NCBI GenBank assembly: GCA_963816545.1
Contig: CAWFLE010000007.1
Span: 372,001-436,000, forward strand
Origin: Albimonas sp963816545
GTDB lineage: Bacteria; Pseudomonadota; Alphaproteobacteria; Rhodobacterales; Rhodobacteraceae
Reading direction: 5' to 3'
Length of the DNA stretch: 64,000 nucleotides
Below the pieces are notes generated by a model, which ran no database searches, was not told the origin of the DNA, and was given only the letters and a program-made list of their open reading frames with translations. Shown here in pieces: positions 1 to 10,187 of the stretch (position 1 is its first letter; every line of letters begins with the position of its first letter). Made by a program: the position numbers and the translations under genes.

Positions 1-591
1 CCCGAAGGGGGTCACCTGCCCGCCCGGCAGGATCATCGACACCGTGTCCCCCACGCGCGCGCCAAGCTGGCGCGCCATGCCGGAGCCGAGCGCCACCTTC
101 CCCGGCAGGTCCGAGAGGCTCCCCCAGGCCTGTTCGGGCGAGGCGACGTAGGGCAGGTCCGCCAGGTCCTCCGGCCGCATCCCGCGCACCAGCCCGCCCG
201 CGTTGGCCGAGCCCTTGGAGACCAGCGCCTGCGCCTCCACCATGGGGGCGGCGCGGATCACGCCCGGAACGGCGGCGACGCGCGCGGTCATCGCCCGGTA
301 GTCCTCGATCAGCCGCTCGGGGCGGCCGCGTTCGTCGTACTGGACCACCGGGTAGAACTTGGCGTGGCCCTCGGCGCCGAGGATGCGGTCGGTGAACTCC
401 GCGCGGAAGCCGACCATCACCGCCATGACCACGATCAGCGTGCCCACCGCCAGCGCCACGCCGACCAGCGCGTACCACACGATGACCGAGATCCCGCCCT
501 CGCGCCTGCGGGCGCGCATGTAGCGCCAGGCGATCATCCACTCATGGGGCGCGAACGGGGCGGCGGCGCCCCTGCCTTCGGCCTTGCTCAT
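1..591 (-). CDS. Lipoprotein-releasing ABC permease LolC/LolE, N-terminal part
   Basis: The frame is open from an ATG at 591 down to the window edge, giving 197 residues without a stop. The protein opens with a cytoplasmic stretch containing EWMIAWRYMRARRR, then one strong membrane helix (about residues 35-60), then the start of a periplasmic domain. That is the layout of LolC/LolE permeases of the FtsX-like family, which extract outer-membrane lipoproteins from the inner membrane together with the ATPase LolD. It lies 108 bp downstream of proS on the same strand, a common order in Rhodobacterales. LolC and LolE cannot be told apart from this fragment. The C-terminal membrane segments are outside the window. 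Confidence 0.85.
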   Translation of the reverse strand, partial: MSKAEGRGAAAPFAPHEWMIAWRYMRARRREGGISVIVWYALVGVALAVGTLIVVMAVMVGFRAEFTDRILGAEGHAKFYPVVQYDERGRPERLIEDYRAMTARVAAVPGVIRAAPMVEAQALVSKGSANAGGLVRGMRPEDLADLPYVASPEQAWGSLSDLPGKVALGSGMARQLGARVGDTVSMILPGGQVTPFG

Positions 592-644
592 CGGTCAGCC
601 TCCGAAACCGCCCGTCGGGCCGGGCCGCCGGGCGCAGTCCCGGC

Positions 645-679
645 CGGGTCACGGGGGGCTCGATGCCCCCCGTGACCCG
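645..679 (-). terminator. Perfect 14-bp inverted repeat between proS and lolC/E
   Basis: Positions 645-658 and 666-679 are perfect inverted repeats around a 7-nt loop. The stem is almost pure G/C. It lies between the proS stop (700) and the permease start (591), both on the minus strand. No T run follows, so it may attenuate or stabilise rather than terminate fully. Confidence 0.5.
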
Positions 680-699
680 CCCCCGTCGGGGATGGGCGC

Positions 700-2038
700 T
701 CACAGCCCCTGATAGATGCCCTTCAGGCGCGCGACCGCGTCGGCCGGCGACAGGCTCTCGGTCTCGCCGGTGCGGCGGGAGGTCAGCTCCACCACCCCCG
801 AGGCGAGGCCGCGCGGCCCGACCGTGATCCGCCAGGGCAGGCCGATCAGGTCCATGGTGGCGAACTTGGCCCCTGCGCGGTCGTCCCGGTCGTCCAGCAG
901 CGGGTCGATCCCCGCGGCCGAGAGCTGCCGGTAGAGATCCTCGCAGGCCGCATCCGCCGCCCGCGTCGCCCGGCTTCAGGTTCACGATGCCCGCGCCGAA
1001 GGGGGTCACGCCTTCGGGCCAGATGATGCCCTTGTCGTCGTGGTTCGCCTCGATCAGCGCGCCCACGAGGCGCGAGACGCCGATCCCGTGGGAGCCCATG
1101 TGGACGGGCGCGCGGACGCCCGCCTCATCCGTGACCATCGCCCCCATCGCCTCGGAATACTTGGTCCCGAAGTAGAAGATCTGGCCGACCTCGATGCCCC
1201 GGCCGACGCGGCGCTGCGCCTCGGGGATCTGGTTGAACAGGGCCTCGTCATGGGTCTCGTCGGTGCGGGCGTAGGGGGTGGTCCACTCCGCCTTGATCGC
1301 CTCCAGCTGGGCGCGGTCGTCATAGTCCACCTGCCGGTCGCCGAGCGTCAGGTCGGTCACGGCGGCGTCGTAGAACACCTCGGACTCGCCCGTGTCGGCC
1401 AGCACGAGGAACTCATGCGTATCGTCGCCGCCGATGGGGCCGGAGGCCGCGCGCATCGGGATCGCCTTCAGACCCATGCGCTCGTAGGTGCGCAGGTAGC
1501 TCGCCATGTGGCGGTTGTAGGCGTGCATCGCGTCTTCCCGCGTCACGTCGAAATTGTAGCCGTCCTTCATCAGGAACTCGCGCCCGCGCATGACGCCGAA
1601 GCGGGGGCGCACCTCGTCCCGGAACTTCCACTGGATGTGGTAGAGGGTCAGCGGAAGCTGGCGGTAGCTGGAGACGGCGTTGCGGAAGATGTCGGTGATC
1701 ATCTCCTCGTTGGTCGGCCCGTAGAGCATGTCGCGGTCATGGCGGTCGCGGATGCGCAGCATCTCGGGCCCGTAGGCGTCGTAGCGCCCGCTCTCGCGCC
1801 ACAGGTCGGCGGGCTGGAGGGTGGGCATCAGCATGGGGATGTGCCCGGCCCGCTCCTGCTCCTCATGCACGATCCGCTCCAGCCGCTTCAGGACCTTGAA
1901 GCCCAGCGGCAGCCACGAATAGATCCCGGCCGCCTGCTGCCGGATCATGCCCGCGCGCAGCATCAGCCGGTGCGAGGCGATCTGGGCGTCGGCGGGCGTT
2001 TCCTTGAGGACGGGCAGGAAGTAGCGGCTGAGGCGCAT
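700..2038 (-). CDS. proS: Prolyl-tRNA synthetase (frameshifted)
   Basis: Class II aminoacyl-tRNA synthetase that charges tRNA-Pro. The ATG at 2038 starts MRLSRYFLPVLKE. Motif 2 is visible as KFRDEVRPRFGVMRGREF and motif 3 as GSHGIGVSRLVGALIE. The length fits the compact alphaproteobacterial ProS of about 440 residues that lacks the large editing insertion. The reading frame changes near 957-965: upstream it reads NLKPGDA, and only the next frame gives the anticodon-binding domain (DAACEDLYR... to the stop at 700-702). One extra base in a GC-rich stretch explains this. Since proS is essential, a sequence error is more likely than a dead gene. Confidence 0.9.
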
Positions 2039-2329
2039 GGAGGGGTCTCGCGTCAGGGGAGGCGTCGCCCGCGTGACTAGGCCATGCCCGCGCCGCACGC
2101 AATGGCGCGGCGGCGGGGGCGGCGAATCATCCCGATCCGAAACCGTCGCCGCCGTCCGTTGCATCCGCGAACGGAGCGGGAGAAATCCGGGCGTCGCGTT
2201 CGCTACCGCAGCGGGAGGGTGTGAAAATCGCCCCGTCGCGACCCTGCCATGCGCAATTTAGTTGCGCAGCCGCGTGGCGTTGACTACCTCTCAACCCGCA
2301 ACGACATCAGGCCCGAGCCTGGGGAGGAG

Positions 2330-2367
2330 AACGCAAAGGCCCGCGACACGCGCGGGTCTTTCGCGTT
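2330..2367 (+). terminator. Long hairpin after ppx; possible terminator of a plus-strand small RNA
   Basis: Bases 2330-2345 pair with 2351-2367 over 16 bp with a single bulged C and a 5-nt loop. On the plus strand the 3' arm runs straight into TTTT (2366-2369). The ppx stop codon (2369-2371, minus strand) abuts it, so it can also end the ppx transcript. The preceding 2039-2329 contains no gene I can support. A short plus-strand transcript ending here is possible, but I see no convincing promoter. Confidence 0.5.
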
Positions 2368-2368
2368 T

Positions 2369-3894
2369 TCAGCCGATCTCCAGCCGCGGCTTGCGGCCCA
2401 CCGCCTCGGCCACCGACGCGAGGCGCTTCTCCACCACCTCCCCCGACAGCGCGGCGGCCGTGTGCGGCAGGCGCAGCACCAGCGCGTCCGTCTCGACCAC
2501 GAGCTTCGTGGAAGGCAGCACCCCGGGGGCCGAGCCGCAGAGCATGGCGCCGAGCCGGACGGTCCGCCCCAGCAGCCGCGCCTCCGCCTGGTCGCCCTCC
2601 GACAGCAGGCCCAGCGCCGGCGAGGGCCCCCGCCCGCCCCCGGACTTGTAGCGATAGCGCAGGGACGCGCCGAGGAACGCCCGGTCCACATGGCCGATCC
2701 CCGAGAGGTTCGCGCGATAGACCGTCTCGTAGACCGCCTGGTCACGGTAGTCGGGATGGGCGTTCCAGCTCACGTCGTTGAGCAGGCACGCGGCTTCGAT
2801 CAGGCGCCGGCGCGCGAAGGTGGCCGACGGGAACAGCGGCTCGACCCAGGCCGCGAGCTCCGCGCCGAAGCCGGGGAAGCGCGCCAGCCGGCGCTCCATC
2901 TCCTGCGCCGCCGACAGGAGCGGGTCCTGCAGGCGCAGCGACTCGGAAAGATGCTCGAACAGCACCCCCTCGCGCAGCCCGAAGGCCGAGACGGCGGCCG
3001 TGCGCGGTTGGGCCGCCCGGATCAGCCCCGCCAGCACCCGCGCGCCCAGCGGCGTCACCGCCAGACGCTCGCGCGAGCTGGAGGTCTCGCGCCCCAGCTG
3101 CTCGGGGCTCATGGCCGCCACCTCGTCCGCGAGCGCCAGCATCTCGTGGGCCTGAAGCTCGAACTCGTGCAGCACCTGGATGGGGTAGTTGATCCGCGCC
3201 ATGTGGATCTTGGCGAGCGCCCGCCAGGAGCCGCCCACGAGGTAGAGCCGCCCCCCGGCGCGCCGAGGATCTCCCCCGCCCCCTCCAGCGCCCGCTCGAT
3301 CTCGGCGTCCTGGGCGGCGGCGTCCTTGAGCCCCGCAAGCCGCAGGGGCCCGAGCGGCAGGGTCATCCCGCCCGTCACCACCCCGTTGCCGACGCGCGCC
3401 AACTCCATGGAGGCGCCGCCCAGATCCGCGACCACGCCCTCCGCATCGGGCCAGCCCATCAGCACGCCCTGCGCCGCAAGCCGCGCCTCATCCTCTCCGG
3501 AGGCGACCCGCAGACGGATGCCGGTCTTCGCCGCCACCTCCTCCACGAACTCCGCCCCGTCCGAGGCCTCGCGCACCGCGGCGGTGGCGACGCCGTCCAG
3601 CGCGTCCACCCTCATCCGCTCCGCGAGCGCCGCGAAGCGCCGGAGCGCGGCGAGCGCCCGCTCCCGCCCCTTTGGCGCCAGCCGGCCGGTCTCGGTCAGC
3701 TCGGCGCCGAGGCCGCACAGCACCTTCTCGTTGAAGAAATAGGCCGGAGAGCGCGACAGCGCCTCGTAGACCACCAGCCGGACGGAGTTGGAGCCCACAT
3801 CCACCACGCCCACCCGGGTCAGAGGCCGCTTCCCTTTCGGCGGGCGCGGCCCCCGCGCCGCGGCGGCGGGGGCTTCGTGGAGGCTGTCCGCCAT
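2369..3894 (-). CDS. ppx: Exopolyphosphatase / Ppx-GppA phosphatase (frameshifted)
   Basis: Hydrolyses inorganic polyphosphate or (p)ppGpp. The start at 3894 (MADSLHEAP) precedes the actin-fold phosphate-1 motif VGVVDVGSNSVRLVVYE. Further on come GVATAAVREASDG, the conserved SGEDEARL and DLGGASMELARV. The second half (GGSWRALAKIHMARINYP through the HD-like helical region) is in another frame. The change lies at a run of six C at about 3251-3256; one more base restores GGRLYLVGGSW. Total length is about 508 residues, normal for the family. It lies just upstream of ... rather, downstream of ppk in transcription order, so polyphosphate synthesis and breakdown are encoded side by side on one strand. 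Confidence 0.9.
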
Positions 3895-4082
3895 GGCCGT
3901 GCGTTCCCTCGCGGTCCGTCGGATGGCGCTTCGCTCGCATGCCGGACCGGGACCGTCAAGCCGCGGCGGGAGCCTCCGTAGGGGTAGCCCCGGGAGGCGC
4001 GAGGTCAAGCGCGCCGGACGACAGGGGCGGCCCCGCCGCGATGCCGCGCCGCCCGCCGGAGAGCGGTCCTTCAGCGGGCACG

Positions 4083-6293
4083 CTAGCCCGCCTCGGCCGC
4101 CGCCGTCGCGGGGGCGAAGGTGGACTCCGGGATCAGCCGGGGCGCGTCCTCCGCCCCCGCCCGCCCGCGGCCCGAGAGCGACGGGTGCGTCATGAAGAAC
4201 TCGTGCGCGCTGAACGCCTCCGTCCCCGCCGGCGCCTCCGCGCGCAGCCACAGCCCGTCGGGCTGGAGCACCCAGCTCTGGGCCTCGTCGCGCAGGTTGG
4301 CGGCCATCACCTGCTCCATGATCTGGGCGTGGACGGTGGCGTTGAGGATCGGGACCAGCGTCTCCACCCGCCGGTTGAGGTTGCGCCCCATCCAGTCCGC
4401 GGAGCTGATCCAGACCTCCGCCTCCTTCGAGGGCAGCCCGTGGCCGTTCCCGAAGCACACGATCCGCGAATGCTCCAGGAACCGCCCGATGATGGACTTC
4501 ACCCGGATGTTCTCGCTCAGCCCCTTCACGCCGGGGCGCAGTCCGCAGATCCCCCGGACCACGAGGTCGATGCGCACCCCGGCCGCCGAGGCGCGGTAGA
4601 GCGCGTCGATCACCTCCGGGTCGATCAGCGCGTTGAGCTTGACCCAGACCTGCGCGGGGCGGCCTGCGCGGGCGTGTTCCGCCTCCCGCTCCAGCCCGTC
4701 CAGGATGTGGCGCTTGAGCGTCCGGGGCGAGAGGCGCAGCGCCTCCAGCCCCTCGGGCTCGGCATAGCCGGTGACGAAGTTGAACACCCGCGCCGCGTCC
4801 CGCCCCAGCGCCGCGTTGCAGGTGAAAAGCGACAGGTCCGTGTAGATGTTCGCCGTGATCGGGTGGTAGTTGCCCGTCCCGAAATGGGTGTAGGTCACGA
4901 GGCTCTCGCCCTCGCGCCGCACCACCATCGAGACCTTGGCGTGGGTCTTCCAGTCGATGAACCCGTAGACCACCTGCGCGCCGGCCCGCTCAAGCTGGCG
5001 GGACTGGCGGATGTTGGCAGCCTCGTCGAAGCGGGCCTTCAGCTCCACCAGCGCGGTGACGGACTTGCCGTCCTCCGCCGCCTCGCACAGCGCCTGCACG
5101 ATGGGGCTGTCCTTCGACGTCCGGTAGAGCGTCTGCTTGATCGCCACCACGTCGGGGTCGCGCGCCGCCTGCTGGAGGAAGCGGACCACGATGTCGAACA
5201 ACTCATACGGGTGGTGCAGCAGCATGTCCTTCTGGCGCACGGCCGCGAAGATGTCGCCGTTATGGTCCTTCACCCGCTCGGGCATCCGCTGGGTGTAGGG
5301 GGTGAACAGCAGCTCCGGCCGCTCCTTGGTCACCAGCTCCGACAGGTCCTTGATGCCGATGACGCCGGGGATCTCCACCACCTCGTGGCGCGCCACGCCG
5401 AGCTGGCGGGAGATCTGGGCCTTCAGATCCTCCGGCGCGCCGGCGGCGATCTTGAGGCGGATCACCTCGCCCCGGCGGCGGCGCTTCAGGGCGGTCTCGA
5501 ACTCGCGGACCAGGTCCTCGGCCTCCTCCTCCACCTCCAGGTCCGAATCGCGCAGCACCTTGAAGAGGGCGTGGCCGGTCATGCGGTAGCCGGGGAACAG
5601 GCGGCCGATGAACAGCTTCAGCAGCTCCTCCAGCGGCAGGTAGCGCATCAGCTCCTCCCGCCCGCCGCCCACCCGGATGAAGCGGCGCACCTGCGCGGGG
5701 ATCGGCAGCAGCGCGTCCAGCGGCTCGTCGTCCGAGATGCGGCGAAGCTGGAGCGCCAGCGCGAAGCCCTCGTTCGGGATGAAGGGGAACGGATGCGCGG
5801 GGTCGATGGCCAGCGGCGTGACCACCGGGAACACCTGCTCGATGAAGTGCCGCTCCAGCCGCTCGATGTCGGCCTTGGAAAGCTGCTTGCGGTCCAGCAC
5901 CAGGATCCGCTCCGCCTTCAGCGCGGCGGCCAGCGTCGTCCAGACCGATTGCTGCCGGTCCAGCAGCGCGCGCGCATCCTCGTCGATCCGCTCGAGCTGC
6001 TGGGAGGGCGTCAGCCCGTCGGCGGAGGTCGTCTCCACCCCGCTCCGCACCAGCCCCCGCAGGCCCGCCACGCGGACGGTATAGAACTCGTCGAGGTTCC
6101 CGCCTGATATGGACAGGAACCGCACCCGCTCCAGCAGCGGATGGTGCGGGTTCTCGGCCTCCTGCAGCACGCGCCAGTTGAAGCCGAGCCAGCTCAGCTC
6201 GCGGTTGATGAAGCGCTCCGGCCCCTCCGGGTCGAACTCGGCGCGATGGGCGGGATCGGGCGCGCAGGGCGCGTTGAGGAAATCGGCTCGCAT
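4083..6293 (-). CDS. ppk1: Polyphosphate kinase
   Basis: Reversibly transfers the ATP gamma-phosphate to polyphosphate. The 736-residue protein has the PPK1 domain order: helical N domain (INRELSWLGFNWRVLQEA), head domain, then two phospholipase-D-like C domains. The autophosphorylated His lies in YTHFGTGNYH, and DWKTHAKVSMVVRR and LHHPYELF are also present. I prefer the ATG at 6293 because GGCAGG precedes it at ribosome-binding distance. A longer start at 6329 (12 more residues) has no Shine-Dalgarno match. It is followed by ppx on the same strand after a 188-bp gap. Confidence 0.95.
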   Translation of the reverse strand: MRADFLNAPCAPDPAHRAEFDPEGPERFINRELSWLGFNWRVLQEAENPHHPLLERVRFLSISGGNLDEFYTVRVAGLRGLVRSGVETTSADGLTPSQQLERIDEDARALLDRQQSVWTTLAAALKAERILVLDRKQLSKADIERLERHFIEQVFPVVTPLAIDPAHPFPFIPNEGFALALQLRRISDDEPLDALLPIPAQVRRFIRVGGGREELMRYLPLEELLKLFIGRLFPGYRMTGHALFKVLRDSDLEVEEEAEDLVREFETALKRRRRGEVIRLKIAAGAPEDLKAQISRQLGVARHEVVEIPGVIGIKDLSELVTKERPELLFTPYTQRMPERVKDHNGDIFAAVRQKDMLLHHPYELFDIVVRFLQQAARDPDVVAIKQTLYRTSKDSPIVQALCEAAEDGKSVTALVELKARFDEAANIRQSRQLERAGAQVVYGFIDWKTHAKVSMVVRREGESLVTYTHFGTGNYHPITANIYTDLSLFTCNAALGRDAARVFNFVTGYAEPEGLEALRLSPRTLKRHILDGLEREAEHARAGRPAQVWVKLNALIDPEVIDALYRASAAGVRIDLVVRGICGLRPGVKGLSENIRVKSIIGRFLEHSRIVCFGNGHGLPSKEAEVWISSADWMGRNLNRRVETLVPILNATVHAQIMEQVMAANLRDEAQSWVLQPDGLWLRAEAPAGTEAFSAHEFFMTHPSLSGRGRAGAEDAPRLIPESTFAPATAAAEAG

Positions 6294-6353
6294 GTTCGGC
6301 AACCTGCCAGAGTTTTGCGACGATATCATGCCGAAGACCGGGCGGGGCGGAAA

Positions 6354-7029
6354 CTATCCGAACAGCCGCTCCAGCACCGGACGGGCCAGCCGACGGCTGG
6401 GGCGCAGGCCCGCGGCCAGCGCCGCGCGGTCGATCTCGGCCACCGCCTGCGCCAGCGCCCGGTGGGACCGGGGCGCGCGTTCGGCCAGATAGCGCGGCAG
6501 GCCCGGCTCCACCGCCACCTGCCGGTCGGCGAAGAGCTTGACCGCCAGCGCCTCCATCAGCCGGTCGTCCGGCGCCTCGATCCGCGCGACCGGAAGGGCC
6601 GCGAGGCGGGTCGCGAGGTCCGGCAGCCGCACCTCCCAGCGCGCCGGAGGCTCCCGCCCCGTGACCAGCAGCGCCCCCGCCCCGTCCATCAGGTTGTGCA
6701 GGTGGAACAGCGCCCGCTCGCCCGCGTCGTCCAGCCCGCGGTCCGCGTCCTCCACCGCCACGGCGCCCGCAGCGGCCAGCTCCCGCAGGTCCCGCCCGGC
6801 CAGCGTCCCGGCGGGCGCGACCGCGGCCCCGGCCTCCTCCGCCCAGACGGCGACGAGGTGGCTCTTGCCCGCCCCCTCCGGCCCCGACCAGCGCCAGCCG
6901 CCCGCCGGGCCAGGCGCGCCAGCCGTCCACCTGCCGCACCGCGACCGCGTTGGAGCCCGAGACGTAGAACTGCTCCCGCCCCCGCGCGGCCCTCACCGGC
7001 AGGTCGAGCGGGATCTGCCGCGGGGTCAT
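6354..7029 (-). CDS. hdaA: DnaA-related regulatory ATPase Hda/HdaA (frameshifted)
   Basis: A short DnaA-like AAA+ protein of about 224 residues that, in alphaproteobacteria, promotes hydrolysis of DnaA-ATP to limit re-initiation. It starts MTPRQIPLDLP, a clamp-binding-type N terminus (QIPLDL). After one base is removed from the CCCC run at 6882-6885 the frame gives Walker A GPEGAGKSHL and then Walker B AVEDAD, with a helical lid to the stop at 6354. The uncorrected frame reads nonsense after WPGGRLALVG. Its ATG overlaps the stop of the upstream permease as ATGA, so the two are co-translated. The hda-ppk order is common in this order of bacteria. Confidence 0.85.
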
Positions 7030-8091
7030 GGCTCCGGCGCCTCCGACCCGCGATAGAGGCGGCTGTCGAGATACTGCTGGATGGCGAAGCGCCCCAGCAC
7101 CCCGATGGCCGCCGCCGTGGGCACCGCGATGAGCAGGCCGGTGAATCCGAACAGCGACCCGAAGGCCGCGAGCGCGAACATAAGCGCCACCGGATGCAGC
7201 CCGACGGACCCGCCCACCAGCTTCGGGGTCAGGAAATTGCCCTCCACCGCCTGCCCGATGAAGAAGATCGCCAGCACGGCGACGATCCACAGCGGCTCGT
7301 TCCAGAACTGGAACAGCGCGATGCCGATCGACAGCGCCCCCCCCACCAGCGAGCCGATATAAGGAATGAAGCTGATCAGCCCCGCGAAGAGCCCGATCAC
7401 CAGCCCGAACTGCAACCCCACCGCCATCAGCGCCAGCGCGTAGAACGCGCCCAGGATCAGGCAGACCGTGAGCTGGCCGCGCACGAACCCCGCCAGCACC
7501 TCGTCCACGTCGCGCGCGAGCCTGCGCACGGTCTCCACGTGATCCCGCGGAACCCAGCGGTCCACCTTGGCGACCAGCGGGTCCCAGTCCAGCAGCAGGT
7601 AGAAGGCCACCACCGGCGTGATGACCAGCAGCGTCACCATCTCCACCAGCGCGAGGCCGCCCGTCCAGGCCGTGCGCAGCGCCTCCACGCTCCAGCCCTC
7701 GGCGCGGGCCCGCAGCGCCTCCAGCCCCTGCGCGAGCGGCGTGCCCGGCTCCAGCTCCTCGGGGAAGTTGGCGCGAACGAAGTCGCGGATCGCGTCGGCG
7801 TAGACGGGGGCCTGCTCCACCAGCGCGCGGGCCTGGTTGACGAAGGCGGGGACCAGCAGCAGCAGCGCCAGCACGAAGATCCCGACCATGGCGACGGTGA
7901 TGATGACGGTGGCGAGCGTCCGGCTCAGCCCCGCCCGCTCCAGCCGGTCCGCCACCGGATCGAGGAAATAGGCCAGGGCCGCGCCCCGCGAGGAACGGCA
8001 GCAGCACGCCGGACATGGCCCACAGGAACAGGACCAGGACCAGCAGCCCCAGCCCCCACCATTTGGCCTGATCCCTGACGCTCAGCGCCAT
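7026..8091 (-). CDS. AI-2E/PerM family inner-membrane permease (frameshifted)
   Basis: Member of the AI-2 exporter/PerM family (UPF0118), usually about 350 residues with eight membrane helices. The start at 8091 (MALSVRDQAKWW) has GGGAGG just upstream. Hydrophobic segments are seen at the N terminus, at the ATVIITVAMVGIFVLALLLL helix, and in a C-terminal cluster with the conserved GLISFIPYIGSLVGG and GFTGLLIAVP. The frame changes near 7978-7985 (one extra G in the GGGG run), which splits the first hairpin from the rest. The substrate is unknown. The stop overlaps the hda start. Confidence 0.85.
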
Positions 8092-8195
8092 CGCCCCCTC
8101 CCGCCGACAAGACCGCCCCGGTGTGGGGCTTCCGGCGAAGGCTTTCAAGCCCGCGGAGGAGGCGCGCCCTCGGGCCGCCCCCTCCGCGATGCGTC

Positions 8196-8825
8196 TCAGG
8201 CCCGGCGGCGTCGCCCGACCGCGAGACCGAGGCCCCCCAGCGCCGCCGCCAGCATCGGCAGCGCCGCGGGCAGCGGCACGGTCGGGATCGCCGCCACGCC
8301 GGTCGCCGTGAAGGCGGAGGCGTCCGCATTGAACGACACCGCCTGGAACACGCCCGAGACGCGCTGGCCGTTGGAGAAGTCCGCGTAGCCCGTCGCCCCG
8401 ATCAGGCTGCTCCCGTAGACCGTGCTCGCCCCGCCCGGGTCGGCCGCATCCACGTCGAGCAGGAAGCTGAAGGTCTCGCCCGGCGCGAAGTCGTCGAAGG
8501 CGATGTCCAGGGTGCTCCCCCCGTCCACCACGATGTGCCCAAGCAGGCCCGTGTCGGTCCCGGATGCGCCGCTCGGCGTGAAGGGCGTCCCGGCAGTGGT
8601 GTTCGGCACGCCTCCGCTGATCGGGTCGAAGACGAAGCCCGTGCCGCTCAGGTCGATGCGGAAGGCCGTCAGAAACTCGCCCGCGTCGGAGATGTTGGTG
8701 AACGAGAACGGCTCCGTATACGTGTCCCCGTCGATGAGGAAGCTGAAGGCCGGCAGCGCGTGCGCCGCGGAGGCCGTGAAAAGGGCGGCCGCCGCGGAGG
8801 CGAGGGCGAGACGGATCTTGAACAT
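8196..8825 (-). CDS. Secreted protein with VPLPA-CTERM sorting tail
   Basis: A 209-residue exported protein. The chosen ATG (8825) gives a clear signal peptide (KIRLALASAAAALFTASAAHA). A longer frame to 8942 has no signal and looks artificial. The body is rich in Gly, Thr, Asp and Phe with a beta-type pattern. The C terminus has the tripartite sorting signal: VPLPAALP, a hydrophobic segment, then GRRRRA. Such tails are typical of Rhodobacterales and related to PEP-CTERM/exosortase processing. The function of the mature domain is unknown. Confidence 0.75.
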   Translation of the reverse strand: MFKIRLALASAAAALFTASAAHALPAFSFLIDGDTYTEPFSFTNISDAGEFLTAFRIDLSGTGFVFDPISGGVPNTTAGTPFTPSGASGTDTGLLGHIVVDGGSTLDIAFDDFAPGETFSFLLDVDAADPGGASTVYGSSLIGATGYADFSNGQRVSGVFQAVSFNADASAFTATGVAAIPTVPLPAALPMLAAALGGLGLAVGRRRRA

Positions 8826-8945
8826 TGCTGCGGGTGTCCCGAAAAACTGATGCCAGGCGACGCCGAAACGTCCCACGGCGCCGCGGGGCAGGATCGCGAA
8901 ATCTTGCGCTGCGTCAACCTTTCGTTCAGCTAACGTCAACATTCG

Positions 8946-9716
8946 TCAGGCGAACTGCTCGCGAATCAGCCGCTCCTCCAGCCCGTGGCCGGGGTCGAAC
9001 AGCAGCGTGTGGGGGATCGCCTCGTCCAGCTCCACCTCCACCTGCGCGGCGTCGCGGACCTCGATGTTGTCGGCGGTGGCCGAGACGGGCCTGCGCTCCG
9101 GGTCCAGCACCTCCAGCGTCACCTTGGCGTGGAAGGGCAGAAGCGCCCCGCGCCAGCGCCGCGGCCGGAAGGCCGAGATCGGCGTCAGCGCCAGGATCTC
9201 GGCGCCGATGGGCAGGATCGGCCCGTGGGCCGAGTAGTTGTAGGCCGTGCTCCCGGCCGGGGTCGCCACCATCACCCCGTCGCAGACCAGCTCCGCCATC
9301 CGCTCCGTCCCGTCTATCAGGATGCGGATTTTGGCCGCCTGGTGGCGCTGGCGCAGGAGGCTCACCTCGTTGAAGGCGTGGGCCTCGCGCATCTCGCCGT
9401 CCCTGGTGCGCACCCGCATCCGCAGGGGGTTGATGGTCGCGGCCTCCGCCTGGCGCAGGCGCCCCACCAGCCCGTCCTCCTGATAGTCGTTCATCAGGAA
9501 GCCGACGGTGCCGCGATGCATCCCGTACACGGGCTTCGCCGCGCCGGCCTGCAGCGTCTCCAGCATCAGCCCGTCGCCGCCCAGCGCCACGATCACGTCG
9601 CACGCCTCCCGCTCGGTCTGGCCGTATCGCTCGACCAGCGCCTCGCAGGCGCGCAGGGCCGCGGGCGCCTCCGAGCCCACGAAGTGAATGCGGGGCCGAT
9701 CCGGCAGGGGAGTCAT
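8946..9716 (-). CDS. nadK: NAD kinase
   Basis: Phosphorylates NAD to NADP. The 256-residue protein has the GGDG catalytic motif at residues 46-49, the conserved NE pair at 116-117 (FNEVSLLR), and the third motif TPAGSTAYNYSAHGPI at 152-167. Length is normal for proteobacterial NadK. It ends 120 bp downstream of the start of the VPLPA protein and appears to be a separate transcription unit. Confidence 0.95.
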   Translation of the reverse strand: MTPLPDRPRIHFVGSEAPAALRACEALVERYGQTEREACDVIVALGGDGLMLETLQAGAAKPVYGMHRGTVGFLMNDYQEDGLVGRLRQAEAATINPLRMRVRTRDGEMREAHAFNEVSLLRQRHQAAKIRILIDGTERMAELVCDGVMVATPAGSTAYNYSAHGPILPIGAEILALTPISAFRPRRWRGALLPFHAKVTLEVLDPERRPVSATADNIEVRDAAQVEVELDEAIPHTLLFDPGHGLEERLIREQFA

Positions 9717-9879
9717 AGGCTTGTCTCGGCTGATGCGCGCGCGGGCGGGGAAGGCGGAGCATGGCCCGCCCGCGCCCCCGCATCAACCACCCTTCCGCCC
9801 GTGGGACCGAGGCGCCCGCGCCTCCCGGACAGCCGGCGCAGGCCGGACGCCCGGCAAGACGCGCCCCCGAACGACAACG

Positions 9880-9936
9880 CCCGCAGCGCGCCGCGGGGCG
9901 TCCCCCGGCAGAGGCGCGAGCAGCCGGCGCTGCGCC
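9880..9936. repeat. 57-bp dispersed palindromic repeat, copy A
   Basis: First of five intergenic copies. It begins CCCGCAGCGCGCCGCGG and ends GCCGGCGCTGCGCC, exactly 57 bp. The inner arms are inverted (GCGCCGCG near the left end, a variant of CGCGGCGC near the right). It lies in the 471-bp gap between nadK and the DUF3429 gene, where no gene is supported; a second copy is 209 bp downstream. Confidence 0.6.
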
Positions 9937-10088
9937 CTGCGGGGAAACCGACGCTCCGCCGCGGCTTCGGCTTCGCCCTCTCCCGGCCGCGCCACCCGAT
10001 GGCACGCCACCCGCGGCCACGCCCGTCGATCCCACCCCGCCACCCGTCGGCACGCCCGCCGGTCCGGGCGCCGGCCACCCGCGCCGCG

Positions 10089-10145
10089 CCCGCAGCGCGC
10101 CGCGGGCGCCCCCTCTCCCACAGGCGGGACGGCCGGCGCGGCGCC
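10089..10145. repeat. 57-bp dispersed palindromic repeat, copy B
   Basis: Same 57-bp layout as copy A: left arm CCCGCAGCGCGCCGCGGGCG, a variable middle, right arm GGCCGGCGCGGCGCC. After the right arm, copies A and B also share a GGGGAA...GCTCCGCC segment, so these two are more closely related. It lies 42 bp upstream of the DUF3429 start codon. Confidence 0.65.
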
Positions 10146-10187
10146 CCGGCCGGGGAACCCCGCGCTCCGCCCCGGCATTGCCTGCGC

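Noticed and set aside
3939..8078. Long plus-strand frames of 722 and 645 codons opposite ppk, hda and the permease
   Set aside because: They mirror well-recognised minus-strand genes and have His/Arg/Gln-rich nonsense composition.
5260..8148. Minus-strand frame of 962 codons
   Set aside because: It joins true N-terminal pieces of the permease and hda with frameshifted nonsense and a shadow of ppk; it is not one protein.
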